Part shown: positions 11,255 through 23,352 of the stretch, in pieces
Numbering within the stretch: position 1 is the first letter of the stretch
How the letters are laid out: each line of letters starts with the position of its first letter
Assembly: GCA_964019695.1 (NCBI GenBank)
Contig: OZ026514.1
Coordinates: forward strand, 102,695,845 to 102,759,844
DNA: 64,000 bases
Source of the DNA: Loripinus fragilis
Taxonomy: Eukaryota > Mollusca > Bivalvia > Lucinida > Lucinidae
Direction of reading: 5' to 3'
The notes under the pieces: generated by a model
What the model saw: the letters and a program-made list of their open reading frames with translations, nothing else
What the model was told of the DNA's origin: nothing
The model's database searches: none
Program-made: the position numbers and the translations under genes

Positions 11255-12278
11255 AAGGCCAAATAAAAATGTGTAATGGGTAGGGTCTGAAAATTTTAGG
11301 TAAGGTAAGCAAACATTTTTTTCTATATGGAAAAAATTATTTTATGCATTTTGAAAGACATTTCGCCTTTCATAATGTAGTTAATTCTAATCTTCTAAGT
11401 TCGCGTGGTCTTTTCAAAGTCCGTTTAGAAATTCTAAGTCTTATAAATTTCAGCAACAATTTTCATAATTAGATTAAATCTTCTTAAGTCCAATTAAAAT
11501 AGATGTAATTTTAAAAAGTAACTATAACCCAAAGTTCCAAATCTAACCAACATCTTAACCAAAGTCTAACCCAAAGTCATAATCCAATTCTTACCGAAGT
11601 CTGAGGCTCTACCACCGGGTTTTACCATATATACCATGAAGTTTTGCAATAGAAGCTGACCACAGCGTCACCTAATGACATCACCACTAACCAATCATAT
11701 TTCAAGTTTACTATAAAGCGCCCTCTACATAGGTAAGCTTCAATTTATATCAACCAATCAGAAGATACAAAAGTGACTCACAGTCACACCAGTTGCGCAC
11801 TTTCACAAAGGTCATATGACTAAATGTATTGTGCAATCCTGCCAATTAATGTCAGAATTGACATGATCTATCTATTTGGCTTAAGTAATTTTACAAAGCT
11901 AAGTAACATTTGTGGTCACGACCTTTCAAAAGTGTTAAAACATTCCATCAGAATTGACAGGCTAATAGATATGACCTTTAAGAAACAATAACAAACTGGT
12001 GTCATAATTCCCTATGGAAACATAAACATGTCAATCACAGATGTCAACACTGCACTCTGGCCTGAACACCTGTGTCGTATCTAAATCCAGCATTCACAAA
12101 TATTGAAAATCCCCACAAGCAATTCACAATTATTGTGAACCCTCTCAGATGAAACCAGCTATTTTATAAAATGAATGAAATTACATTTTCCCAAAACACT
12201 CGAAAAAAATCTAGGTTTTACCAGTAAATTTAGGTAGGGTCGCGTTACCTTAAACACAGGGTTTTTTATTTGGCCTAA
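11255..12278. mobile_element. Inverted-repeat element carrying R copy 3
   Basis: Left end AAGGCCAAATAAAAAT, right end TTTTTTATTTGGCCTAA. Inside the left end is GGGTAGGGTCTGAAAATTTT and, mirrored, TTTAGGTAGGGTCGCGTTACC near the right. R copy 3 (about 11390-12160) lies inside. The same terminal sequences flank the nested array element at 29419-34360, and a fragment is seen near 60920-61000. Confidence 0.6.
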
Positions 12279-12728
12279 ATGGGTAATTTTGCATGTTTTT
12301 CATCCTCTGATGAATTTTATCAAAACAGATTCAGATTCAGACTAGGCCCGACTTTTGTTGAAACGATCAGGACCAAAACATGCAATGGTCATCAGCAGAT
12401 GCACGTGAAGTCGTGCAAACCTGCCAAAAATGGTCTCGAATATTGAATACAACGCAGATATTATAAATATGTGTGTTCAGTCTTCGGTGGCCAATTTGAA
12501 GGTGCCAGTGGATATGAGACTGGGTATCAATAGTAGTGACCAATGGCAGCCGTTCCATTGAAGAATCAATCTGAACTGCCTCGGCCAATTCCGCGAAATT
12601 CCGTGGAATCAGACCACGGATGTACATCGAGGATCTACTTTGATAATGCTGGCGATAACGTGACGCTCACGTTATATAACGTGACGCTGACGTCAAAAAA
12701 ACATGTTAACACAATTACAGGTGTGATT
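12279..12728. other. Intergenic with a decayed family T fragment
   Basis: Around 12330-12410 a decayed family T core is visible (AGGCCCGACTTTTGTTG, then GTCATCAGCAGATGCACG). The remainder shows no gene; the 86- and 65-codon open frames overlap on opposite strands and have no recognised domain. Confidence 0.4.
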
Positions 12729-12828
12729 GCAGCAAAATAAGCGACTTAAATGAAGTTTATGGTTTTTCGATAAAATATCGCTATAGCGATATTTTATTGA
12801 AAAAACAGAAACTTCATCTATTCTGCTG
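12729..12828. repeat. 100-bp palindrome
   Basis: GCAGCAAAATAAG at the left mirrors CTATTCTGCTG at the right. The centre TCGATAAAATATCGC / GCGATATTTTATTGA is nearly perfect around CTATAG. Probably a short hairpin transposable element. Confidence 0.7.
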
Positions 12829-13111
12829 ATTAAATTTTTCAGATTAATCGTTTTAATAGAGCTGAACCCACATGCTACAGAACTAAATTTCCATACGCCA
12901 GTTCTGGCTAACAAAATGGAGCTTTTTGGTACATAGTACTACGCGTAATGATCCTTACATACACCCAAGCCATGATTCGATTCTCGAATTGTGGCGGACT
13001 TTCCCGAATGTTTAAGAATATGAAACCAACCTGTTGCTATATGTATGGTCACATTGTTGACAAAGTAGTTCTCGGTACGCACTCAATGACATATGTAAGA
13101 CTCTTGGTACG

Positions 13112-13324
13112 TTTAACTCTTTGCCTACTGGGGAATTTTGTATGCTTTTTTGTCGTCTGCTGATGTTTTACAAAATCAACTTTCCCGAAAAAAAATCTTT
13201 CAGAAATACCATCCAAGTGTCAAACAGTTTGGACCCAGATCAGGCCCGACGTTTTGTCGGGCCTGACCTGGGTCCAAACTGGTCTCAAATGTTATCAGCA
13301 GACGACACTAGAAGGCAGAGTTAA
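13112..13324 (+). mobile_element. Family T element, best-preserved copy
   Basis: It begins TTAACTCTTTGCCTACTGG and ends AGAAGGCAGAGTTAA, so both ends carry TTAA and the termini are inverted copies. The centre is a long palindrome, GACCCAGATCAGGCCCGAC / GTCGGGCCTGACCTGGGTC, flanked by CAAACAGTTTG and CAAACTGGTC. Length is 213 bp. The repeat stays open in one frame and encodes a peptide with SLDPDQARRFVGPDLGPN. Because the same peptide recurs in several copies of a palindromic element, I read it as repeat-derived rather than as a gene. Confidence 0.85.
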
Positions 13325-14030
13325 ATATCAACCTTGTGTAACATCTGGGTCCATTTACCAACTCGCCGTGACACCTGAAAACGCATATTAGGAAAGCTAA
13401 TTGTTTCTCTCCCTTTTTTTTTTTTTTGGTACTAGCGCATACATGGCCTTGGAAAGTATCATAATGTTTCCAGTGCCTACTCGTCCGAAGTCAAAAATAA
13501 TCATTATCCTGACAAAAGTTCTGTCCTGAAAATTCGTCTTCTTTTACGTCTGCTGCAAACGCCCAAATGTTCTCAAGACTACTTTTTATCAGGAAAGCAA
13601 ACATTATGGACCATGTTCATACTGTTCCGCCGTTGGATCAGTCATATCTCGGTCCATATTTTTTGCTATGTAGGCTATCAAGACAAAACAGACGACATTT
13701 TGGCGGGAAAAGGATTAAGACAAGTGTTGTATATTCCACATGTTACCAAGCTCGTCTCTGCGTCACATATATTTGAACAGACTGCGTGTCGAATTGGTCA
13801 AAAAAAAGAACTATTTTATTCAAGTTCGCATGTATTGATCTTCGGGAATTTCGTTTTCAAGGAATTTGCGTAATTACGATGACAGAGAAACTGGAATTTA
13901 CCTATTCTTGCCGAATAGAATCGAATATTGTCTTTACACTTTGGCATCACATTTTTGTATTGCAGACCCTGTTACTTATCTGAGTCTCTACTGTTTGCCA
14001 ACGTCCCATTTTAAATAAATAAATATAGAT
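13325..14030. other. No supported gene
   Basis: Contains a short T tract near 13420 and overlapping open frames (69, 86 and 65 codons at 13567-13983) in different frames, none with a recognisable domain or plausible splice context. Confidence 0.4.
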
Positions 14031-14035
14031 AAGCT

Positions 14036-14085
14036 ATAGTTGCTAGGAAACCTAACCCAAGCCCTAACTAAACCCTAACAATCAT
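14036..14085 (-). repeat. Telomere-like short repeat block
   Basis: CCTAACCCAAGCCCTAACTA and AACCCTAACA are degenerate CCCTAA units beside GCTATAGTTGCTAGG. The reverse complement resembles 59265-59315 (GGGTTAGGGTTATGTTGGG, then GGTAGCAACTATAACATATG). The two are therefore copies of one dispersed repeat rather than a true interstitial telomere. Confidence 0.5.
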
Positions 14086-15238
14086 AATAGATGATAGAAT
14101 CCTGTGCATAACTTCCATGTATTGTATGTTCAAGTTCATTAACCAAACGAATATATGTGTAGTGGCGGACCGATTCTAAGTGCAAGTGTAACTTACTAAT
14201 TTCGTTAAGTAGATACATGGGTTAAGTTACACTTACGTCTTTATTATTTCAACCCAAAACGGTATCTCTAAAACCTGCCATTGTTCGTTCTGCAATATAT
14301 AATGAATATGTATTTAGTTATCACCTATAGATTTTGATCTTACTGAACATAAAATCTTAGAAAAGACTACTTATCAATTTGAGCGCGTGCCGTGAATGAA
14401 ATATGTTATGATTTTTATCGCTAATATCCAATTTCATAATTTTGACGCTGATGGTATCAACCTGACTGCTGACGACTGCGTCAAACTTGGCGGACACTCT
14501 TGGAAGATATAATCGACCTATGTTAAACATGCTCAGTCAAAACTGTGACCACCAGCAAGAAATAATCTAAGATGAGTTGTTTCGTATACACTAAAAATCT
14601 TGCTAAAACAATGGATCAGTCTCACTGTACATTTGGCAATGGCAATATTTCCCTTTGTTTTAGTCTCTATAGTGTTTAAACAGTTGCTATAAAAGTGCGT
14701 GAATGCACTAGTTGGTTAAATTCCTTGCTACTTGATGAAGCGTATTTCTTCGTCCAAACGGCTAATATCCAGTGTCATCGTTTTGTCAAACTTCTTATCA
14801 AAATTTTCAACATAATTAAAGGCACGCGACATAATCAAGATATTATTTTACTGCTTATCAAATATCATCTTTATTATCCGAGACTAAAACAGATAAATAT
14901 TAACAAATACGCTCGCGATAGCACTTTGTCCAGATCAGAAAAGACGATCAAACATGAGTTTTCATTCATTTACGAGCGCCAGGTCTCTCAAGAGATGTTA
15001 AAAAAGAGGAATTCTCAACAAGTTAAGCTTGTATGCTTTGGCAGTCATCTGAATGATCAAGATCAAGATCAAGTTAGTTAACTGATGAAACACCAAAACT
15101 GACAATCATTCACAATGACTTGTAGTTGGGGAAAATAGTCCCTAGCTCTCACCAATGAAGTAAACTAATAAGCAACAAAATCGCCCACAACTTCAGCCGA
15201 GGAAATTACAGATTCTGGGATTAGACTTCGAGCTAAAA
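14086..15238. other. No supported gene; one uncertain open frame
   Basis: The longest open frame is 128 codons at 14695-15081, AT-rich, Ile/Leu/Lys-heavy, ending in a DQDQDQ run made by a GATCAA simple repeat. It has no recognised motif and no nearby promoter or splice signals that I can defend, so I do not call it as a gene. Confidence 0.4.
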
Positions 15239-18200
15239 AAGGTCCTGCTCCCCCCCCCCTAGGGAATTTTGCAGACATATCCTATCTTGAAGAAAATTTC
15301 AAGCCGCATCTTTTAAGAGATGTTTGCACTCTGTGCTCCGGGGCGTTAGTCTCTGACAGCCTGTTACTTATGTTACTGTAACAAACTAAGGAAAAAATCA
15401 AAATGAAAGTTTGAGCTACAGATAGAAGACATTAAACCATCTAATTATTCAAATTTCTTATGTAGTTTGCAAGCTGGATGCCTAAGCTACATAATAGCAA
15501 CATTTTAAACAAAATTACAGCCTTCAATGGTGTTATATGCGTTACATAAATTAAAATTTCCCTTTGAAAGTTGAAATCGTTACTAACATCATTCATTTTA
15601 CAGACAATTTGTGCATTTTTACAAGTGCTTTTAATCTTAATTTACTAAAATACTCATTTGACTAATAGAAAAAACAAAGTTTGCCCTTCTATCTCAAATA
15701 CATTGTTTTATATGAGCTATTAAACAACCCTACCCCCAATTTTGAGTATCCAATTTTGGTATCTATTATTGAAGAAAAATATATGAAAATATTTGACGCT
15801 CGTGGATATCTTATATTTTTGGCACTGTCTTGCTAATGCAATAAAGAGTCATACATTTGCAAGTTTGACATCAGGATCAGAGCACTTATTAAAGTATGTA
15901 ACGTATGTTACATGGCATAATGAATGAGCTAGGAAATTTTCTTGGAAGTAAGAGATGATATTTCAGAAAAATACTGTTTTTCACATGTTTTCCTATTAAT
16001 CTCTAGCCTCTGGTGCCTTAGTCTTAGTAATTACAGTCATTGCTGATAACAAGCCCATGGAATTGTGTTACCTTTGTTATACATAACCTTTTTAATCACA
16101 TATTTCCTTATGCCTATAATATTAAATATATAGACATATAGATAGAAAAAAATAGTTCTCATTTAAATGACACAATTTAATAAATATTCCTATTAAATAA
16201 AATTATTCAAAAACAATCTTTATTCAAGTCACCCTCACAATGTCTATCATTGTGTCTGCTTCTATGGCAAAATAATCACCCATTTCATCACAACCAGTAG
16301 AATCATGGCATTGTATTAGGACTGCAAACTGAGTACAATCCTGTTCCTCTATACCCCTTTGGGAATTGTGCAGACATATCCTACCTTAAAGAACAATTCA
16401 AGCTGCATCAAATAAGAGATGCTTGCACTCTATTAACTAGGGGCTTAGCCTGTAATGGTATGATACGTATGTTACCATATCAATTTAAGAATAAATGAAT
16501 TGAAAGTCTGAGAAACAGAAAGAAGACATATAACTATCTATTTATTTGAATTATTCATGTAGTTTGCATGCTGAATACCTTTGATAAATAAGAAAAGATT
16601 TTTAAACAAATATACAGCTTCCAATGGTGTTATATGTGTTACATTAATTAAGATTACTTTTTAAAATTCGTAATTGTGACAAACATCACTTATAAGCATT
16701 TTGTGTGATCCTCCTCTTTTGCCATCAAAAGACTTAATTTTCTTTGTATGTGTGGCCAGTGCCAGCGTCAAACAACTTGACTCAGCCAAACTTGAATCCT
16801 TAGCATTCTTCAAAAGCAGAAACAGCATGTCAGTGTCATGGGATCAAACACCTGATTAAATATGGGTTTAATGCCATTTCGCATATATGCATACAATGGA
16901 GTATCGCTCTGGTATATATCTCTTCCTGTTGAGTGGCAGGAGCAATCTAACTGCAGCTGCATCTGCATCCGTGCTAGTCAAATGATAACTTTGCTCTGAT
17001 TTTGCAAAATCTATGTCTCTACCATGTACCTCTAAGAATACTTTAAGATTTCTGACATTGGTCAAACAGAAATTTGATAGGCTGCTTTTTTGCAGCATTT
17101 GCCATGGGACCTATCCAGTCTTTTGGTGCTTACGTCCTCAGGTCTTAGATCAATAGTATTTTGCTGCGCCCAAAGAACTTTATAAGTTTTCTTTAGTTAC
17201 AATGTTGACTCTTGATGGTTTTGGCAGACCGTCTGAAACAATTTCTGTTACACCTTGAAAGTTATCTGGTATATGAGAAAGAACATGAAGTTGGACATTG
17301 CCATCAATTATGTTTGCAGTAGGTTGTTTTTTGATGTCAGTACATTGAAGCATGTCTTAAAATAATGCAAAACCTATGATTTCTCAGTTTTTGCAGCCAT
17401 ATCATTAGCTGTTGCATTCAAAAGAAGGAAAGTGGACTATAGGTAGAATGGGATAACCAGTAGTTCTATATTATGCTCTATGGAAGATTTATACAGAGTA
17501 AACAAGTTGATAAGGTGCCTCATTTCATGATCCATTGAAAACACTGAAATTGAAAACACTTGCCTCTGACTGTGTAATCAAAAAGGATGTCACGACAATG
17601 TTCTTGCTCATTTATTATGACGAGTTATATATGTTACATCCTTTAATAAGCGCTCTTATCTTAGAAACTTAGTGAATCATTGAATTGAAAGGGTCTATTT
17701 GTGCTCTTTTCTTCCTGCATTTCATTGCTTTACCTGCTGTGATACATCTAGTTCGTTTATCTGAAGGGAAAGTTACCTTGGTTTCAGCACTTCAGAAGTA
17801 CTAAGGCTTCAAATAAATTTTTGAATGCTTTGGGAAAGATAATAAGTGCAGAGACATTATTAGATGAAAATATGTGGGTTGCATGTATGGAAAGGCTACA
17901 TTTATAAAAGTTAACCAGCTAATATATGATTCTTTATCACAGAAATATCAAGGTACATCAGTCCAGGTACTCATTGCTCTTAATGGCATAGTTTTCCTCC
18001 TTGTAAAGCTTTAGTCTTTCTCCTACTTGCAGAGTATCACTTGAAACACATACTCAAAGAGCCAACTATTAGGAATTCATATCAGTTTCCGAATGTTCCA
18101 AGCCATAAATGGCAAAATTGGAAAATTGATAATGGCTCATCAATTTTGAGTGGACTGGTGGTAAAATTGAAAAACAGTAAATGATTGAAATATTGTGTGA

Positions 18201-20222
18201 TGATTCTACTAGTTGCAAGGAGGCGTGTGATAATAATGATTACCAAAGAAGCAGACAACGACAAACGTTTAACATGAGTGTTAAATCGATGAGAAATAGT
18301 TTGTACCATTTCATTTATTGTATTTTCTTGTAAAAATGTAAAACTATCTTTTCTATTTATGGCTCTATATTTAGCATTTTATGCACAGTATTAGGAAATG
18401 TGTCCAAAAGGTCATTGATAACATCTGTAAAAACAGTTCAAGGGCTTAATCACAAATGAATATAATTTCTAGTGTTTTGGCACCAAAGACTTATATGTAC
18501 ACATTAAGTGTCCTGATCTTAAACTTAATGACATCTTGCAGATATATGAGCAAGACAGACTAAGAAAATGAAAAATATCCACATGCTGTAATCACTTTTA
18601 TGTGTTTTACTTAAACGGTAATAACAAAATTCGCTTCTCTGTAAAACTGGGAGTAGGGCTGTGTATTAGCTCCTATAAGACAATATATTTAAGATAGAAA
18701 AGCAAACTTGGTTTTTCCTATTCATCAATTGAGTATATGTTTGTAAAATATAGTAAAACAGTTTGAAACCAAGTCATAGAAGTTGTTTAACTAAATCACG
18801 ATAGCCACAATTATAGCTTTTAAATTATAATTAGGTTCATGTAACGCACATAACACCACAGTTAGCCGTATTTATGTTAAACAGATTCCATATGTAGTAA
18901 AGACATACAGTATAAAGACTATTAGAATGCCAATTTATTAGATAATTTTAATGTCTTCTTTTAGTAGCTCAAACATTCAAATTTCTTATTCTCAAATTGA
19001 TATAGTAACATATGTAACAAGCTGTTACAGGCTAACGCCCCGACTTACAGAGTGCAAACATTGCTTATTAAATGCACCTTGAATGGCTACATAAGATGTA
19101 ATTTGTCTGCAGAATTCCAAAGGGGATTAGGATAGAGCAGGCCCTTACTCAGCTTGATGTCAAAATACTGTTTGATGATTTTACTTATCACGCTAACATA
19201 TGTAACGCTCTCTGATCTTTAAAACTTGATGACAACTAGCAGATCTATAAGTCTTTATCATAGGAGCCAGTTAAAAAATCCCTAAACAATGTAAGATATC
19301 CAACAGCTGCAAGTTTTTTCACAATTTTAGCTCAAACTTACAAATTATATTTCCTTTATTTGATATAGTAACGCATGTAACACACTGTTTCAGACTAACG
19401 CCCCAACATGGAGAGTGCAAACATCCCTTATTCGATGCAGCTTGAGTTGTACTATCAGAAGGAATATGTCTGCAAAATTCCCTTGAGGAGATTAAAACAT
19501 TTTTAGGCATATCTTACGTAAAGACAATGAGCTTGCCCATTTATTACATCAGGTAACATATGTTACAGCCTCTGATATTAAACATTTTGCAACAAACTTG
19601 CAGAATTTTGAGTCTTTTTATATAAGCAAATAAATCCCAAACAATGAAACACCTTCATCAACTGCAAATATTTTTTAACTATTTTTACTTTAGTTTTAAT
19701 ACCAAACATTTCACCTTAAAACTGGGTAGGGGTAGGGTTGTTTAATTGCTTATTCCAGAAAAAATGTTCAAGCTAGGGAAACAAACTTTAATTTTTCTGT
19801 TAGCCAATTGCATAAGCTAGTCAGACATGGTTAAAAACATTTTGCAAAACACACAGAGAGATTGTGAATGTAAATGATGTGAGCCACACTTGCAAATTTT
19901 AATGGGTTATCTGATTTATGTAACGCATATGACACCTTAGGAAGCCGCAATTTTGTTCAAATGGCTGTCATATGTAGTTAAGATATCCAGTATGCAGACT
20001 ATATGAATGATTTTTAAAAATGAATATTTTAATGTCTTCAATTTGTAGCCCAAACTTTCAATTTACTTTTTCTTAGTTTGATTAAGTAACGTATGTTACA
20101 GGCTCTTACAGACTAACGCCCCGGAGCACAGAGTGCAAACATCTCTTAAAAGACTCGGCTTTCAATTCTCTACAAGATAGGATATGTCTGCGAAATTCGC
20201 TAGGGGGGGGGAGCAAACCCAT
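15239..20222. mobile_element. ~5 kb DNA transposon with long, internally repeated inverted termini
   Basis: Left end: GGTCCTGCTCCCCCCCCC then AGGGAATTTTGCAGACATAT, then GTTTGCACTCTGTGCTCCGG. The right end mirrors it: GAGCACAGAGTGCAAACATC, ATATGTCTGCGAAATTCGC, then a G run and AGCAAACC. Mirroring continues inward for about 550 bp on each side (AACCCTACCCCCAATTTT at 15728 against GGGTAGGGGTAGGGTTG at 19725). Partial extra copies of the terminal block occur at about 16340-16680, 18640-19145 and 19350-19505. Degenerate coding sequence is readable on the minus strand in the centre. A related element lies at 39565-44075. Confidence 0.75.
16868..17360 (-). pseudogene. Transposon protein remnant inside the 5 kb element
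   Basis: Minus-strand translation from about 17339 gives DIKKQPTANIIDGNVQLHVL, then SHIPDNFQGVTEIVSDGLPK. After stops in that frame, a 76-codon open stretch (17098 down to 16868) contains VRNLKVFLEVHGRDIDFAKS. The IDG and LH spacing resembles uncharacterised proteins carried by mollusc DNA elements, but I cannot name the family. Several stops between the pieces make it non-functional. Confidence 0.45.
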
Positions 20223-20225
20223 TCT

Positions 20226-22610
20226 CAGCCATCCGTCTAGATGTTTCAATCCCTAATAGTCTGTGGAAAGAAGCTGCCTTTGCAAATATCTGTGCATGCT
20301 AAAGGAGTCTGAAATGCCATTGGGTGGAGGTTTCTTTCACTCCGGGTTAAGGGGATGAGGTCATCTGTTAGTAAACTGGCTTCACCTTTTAGTCCTTTGT
20401 AAAATAGGACGAGTCCATTGTCTTTCCTACTTTTCTTAATAAAGGTCAATGTATGCTGAAACGTTGTGTTAATAAATAATATGCCATTTTGGAGTTGTTC
20501 TCTGATATTTTGCTACGACTTTTCTTAAGGGATTCCCATTTTAATTGTCCAAGAATGGCAATCATACTCCCTGTTTCAAAGTTATAGTTCTCTGTTACAA
20601 ATCTAGCAGCGCGCTTTTGCCTCCTGAAGAACAACACCTTCTGGATCCAAAACAGAACTAACGTACTCCAGGACTGAACGCATCCAGTCCTTTTTAAGCT
20701 GCCTTCTTTACGTCTTAGGGACAGGGATATAAATTTCGCCTGAGGAAACCAAGGGTTCTGTTAGGCTTTGTGCAAATATTGCTAACATATGTATTCCATC
20801 TCAAATCCTCTGTAATTGTTACTCCTAGGTGTTTGATTTTGTCAACATTTTGAAGAACTGTACTCTCTAAAGTGTACTCAGCATTGATTTTGGTCCGTTT
20901 CCTTGTCAGCAGCATCATATTGCATTTGACAGGTTGCAATCTCATATCCTATTTCCTTGCCCATGCTCCTAGTCGGTAGATGTCATTCTGAAGTTTCACT
21001 GTGTCCTCCTTTTCCATAATTTCACGATAGCAGACGCATTCGTCAGCAAAAAAGCCTTATCTCCGACTCAATATATGTGGAAATATCGTTGATAAACAAT
21101 GAGAATAGCAAAGGACCATGAACAGTGCCCTGTTATGCGGGACACCCGACGAAACTGGAGCCCATTCTGACCTCACCCATTTACAACAAGTCGCTGTTGT
21201 CTGAAGCACAGGAAAGAGTCCATCAATTTCCACGTTGTTCCACAAATTCAATTACTGAACAGTTTACCTGTAAGGAGTTCATGAGGGGGGTATATCGAAG
21301 GCCTTCTCACCATCCACTATGAATGCAGGGTTCGCACAGGCAAGTATGAGTAAAATTCAAGGACTTTTCAAGGACTTCTAAAAGCCTCTCCAACCGTTTT
21401 CAAGGACTTAATGTTAATGAAAAGTACTGATCTAAGTGTTAGACGTCTACCTCAGAAAAATGGAGACATTTATTTAGTACTGATAAATTAGTAAAAAAAA
21501 ATGCTGTGCCTATATTTTTTTCTTACCATGGATATACTGATAGAAGTCTCTGAGATTAGCCTTAACATCACCAACCAAGTGATTCACATATAAATGATGT
21601 TGTTTCCTAACACCAGCCTTGATTTCTCTTTACAAGGATTCAAATTTTGAGCGAAGCTTTCTACTAAATGTATTTTTGCCTTTGTATGACTTTTGTTTTC
21701 CCTGCTAATCTTCCGCCTTATTTCAGGGGTTATCCAAGCGACTAATTTTTGATTGAATGTGGGTATCCCTTGAATCCTGAACAAACGATGTAATAAGGTT
21801 GTACCGAGCCAGAACCTGAATGACCATTGAAATAATTTTCTTTTGCAAATCTAAATGCACCTTTTCTCATAGATTCATAATTACCTTTCGGGTATTGGTA
21901 TATCTTCCTCCAAGGTTTCTTAATAGAGAGAATAGAAACTTTCAAAGTTCAAGAAATAGCATCATGATCACTAAGTTTGTCCAGAGAGTTAATATCTAGC
22001 AACTGATTAGGTAGAGAAGTGAGTATTAAATCCAATGTGTTCATTTCTCGAGTTGGGAAGCATTTAAGTTGTTCTAAGACATGTTCATGCATAATGTCAA
22101 TCAAGATTATTCCCTCCGACTGACACAACCCTGCACCTGATTTGTTGAGTCTGTCTGGACAAACAATATCTTTGAAATTGGGTTTAAGCCGAGGGGTGTT
22201 TTTTACTTTTATGCATATTCCTTAATTTGCTCAAGCTAGTCTCTAAATAGCCGGAAGTGTTCACTGTACCATTAGGCTGTCGATACCAACTAGTAACATA
22301 GTGGGAAGTTTTGTTTACAAACACTTTGACCCAAACTGACTCCAAGTTATTATCCAAATCTGTGATAGTGTTTTGTTCACTATACTTGTGAACCAGCAGC
22401 ATTACTCCACCACCATGAAGATTCAGGTCCTTTCTATAAACACTGTATGAACAGGATTCGGGGAACAATTCTGAAGTTGCAATTGAGCTGTCAATTTTTG
22501 ATTCTTGGATAGTTACCACATGAGGCTGATGTTCATCAAGGAATGCCAATAATTCAAGTTTTTACCCCCTAATACTGTTGATATCCATACTGACAAATTC
22601 CAGTCTACTG
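20226..22610 (-). pseudogene. Non-LTR retrotransposon, decayed (endonuclease + RT)
   Basis: Read on the minus strand, the 5' part is an APE-type endonuclease. DINSIRG occurs near 22590, then HVVTIQESKIDSS with the catalytic Glu, then YRKDLNLHGGGVMLLV, then SWYRQPN; LSDHDAI near 21970 is the C-terminal SDH motif. The RT part keeps SSGVP, GPLLFSLFINDIS and an FFADE box near 21040, where FADD or YADD is expected, then KCNMMLLTRKR and KIKHLGVTITEDLRW. Stops and frameshifts are frequent. The RT finger region appears lost or replaced near 21326-21590. Jockey/CR1-like by layout; the clade is not determined. Confidence 0.85.
21326..21470. mobile_element. hAT-like terminal fragment inside the LINE remnant
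   Basis: CAGGGTTCGCACAGGCAAGT followed by AAATTCAAGGACTTTTCAAG resembles the termini of widespread animal hAT elements, as recalled from general knowledge. It interrupts the LINE between its endonuclease and RT coding pieces. The opposite end was not found, so this is a fragment or a decayed insertion. Confidence 0.4.
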
Positions 22611-23147
22611 ACGAAAGAGTTTTAGCTGAATCACTTGATGGCTGCCTAGTTTTCTAATCTTTTGTAGGGGGGTCAAATTTATTTTCATTTTCCAAGTTTT
22701 ACTTGATATCAAAGAAAGAATCTGAAAAATTGAAGAAATACAGTCGACATGTGACCTGGGAATGAGCATGTCTCCTTCTAAACCAATCGTTGCACAAAAA
22801 TGAAACCATAATTTGAATTCACGTAAACAACAAATTATCAAAATCCTTTGTCTCCAAAAAGCACTGGTAGTTTCAAAGAGCTCGCCAAGTACACTGCTTC
22901 CATGATAAGAAACTGATGAAAAGTTATGACACTCTCATTAAAATAGTCTACATATCAAATACTCTTAGCATACCAAAATTCATTATACTGGTTCAAGTGA
23001 GTTTAGTGAAGTTAGGAAATTGCTGAAAAAATGTTGAAAACTTAAAAAGGGGCATAACTCTGTCCTTTTTCAGCTTATTTACTACTCAGACCAATGCAAA
23101 TCAGTATACCAAATAACAAGACTCTATCTCAAATACTTTTTGAAATA
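22611..23147. other. No supported gene
   Basis: Immediately upstream of the LINE remnant on its own strand; it may hold LINE 5' sequence. About 23010-23060 has AAAAAGGGGCATAACTCTGT, a phrase I associate with dispersed mollusc repeats. No domain is readable. Confidence 0.4.
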
Positions 23148-23352
23148 CAGTAAAACCTGTCTTAAGTGGTCACTCAATAAAAGACCCAAAATATGTTTTC
23201 AAGACTGATAATTGCATAATGCAGGTCAAATGTATTTAATAATGCTCCTGTGGAGCGTTCCTCAAGGTTTTTGACCTGCACTAAGGTACCACTTGTTTTA
23301 AAACTCATTGTTTCTTCCATTATTGAGTGGCCGATTAAGACAAGTTTCACTT
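23148..23352. mobile_element. Family C element, simple form
   Basis: Left end CAGTAAAACCTGTCTTAAG, right end GGCCGATTAAGACAAGTTTC. The interior has AATGCAGGTCAAATGTATT mirrored by TTTTTGACCTGCACTAAGG around GGAGCGTTCC. Two other copies, both with internal tandem amplification, lie at 38378-38735 and 60143-60557. Confidence 0.75.

Noticed and set aside
14695..15081. 128-codon open frame
   Set aside because: AT-rich, biased to Ile, Leu and Lys, with no recognised domain; its end is a GATCAA simple repeat. No splice or promoter support.
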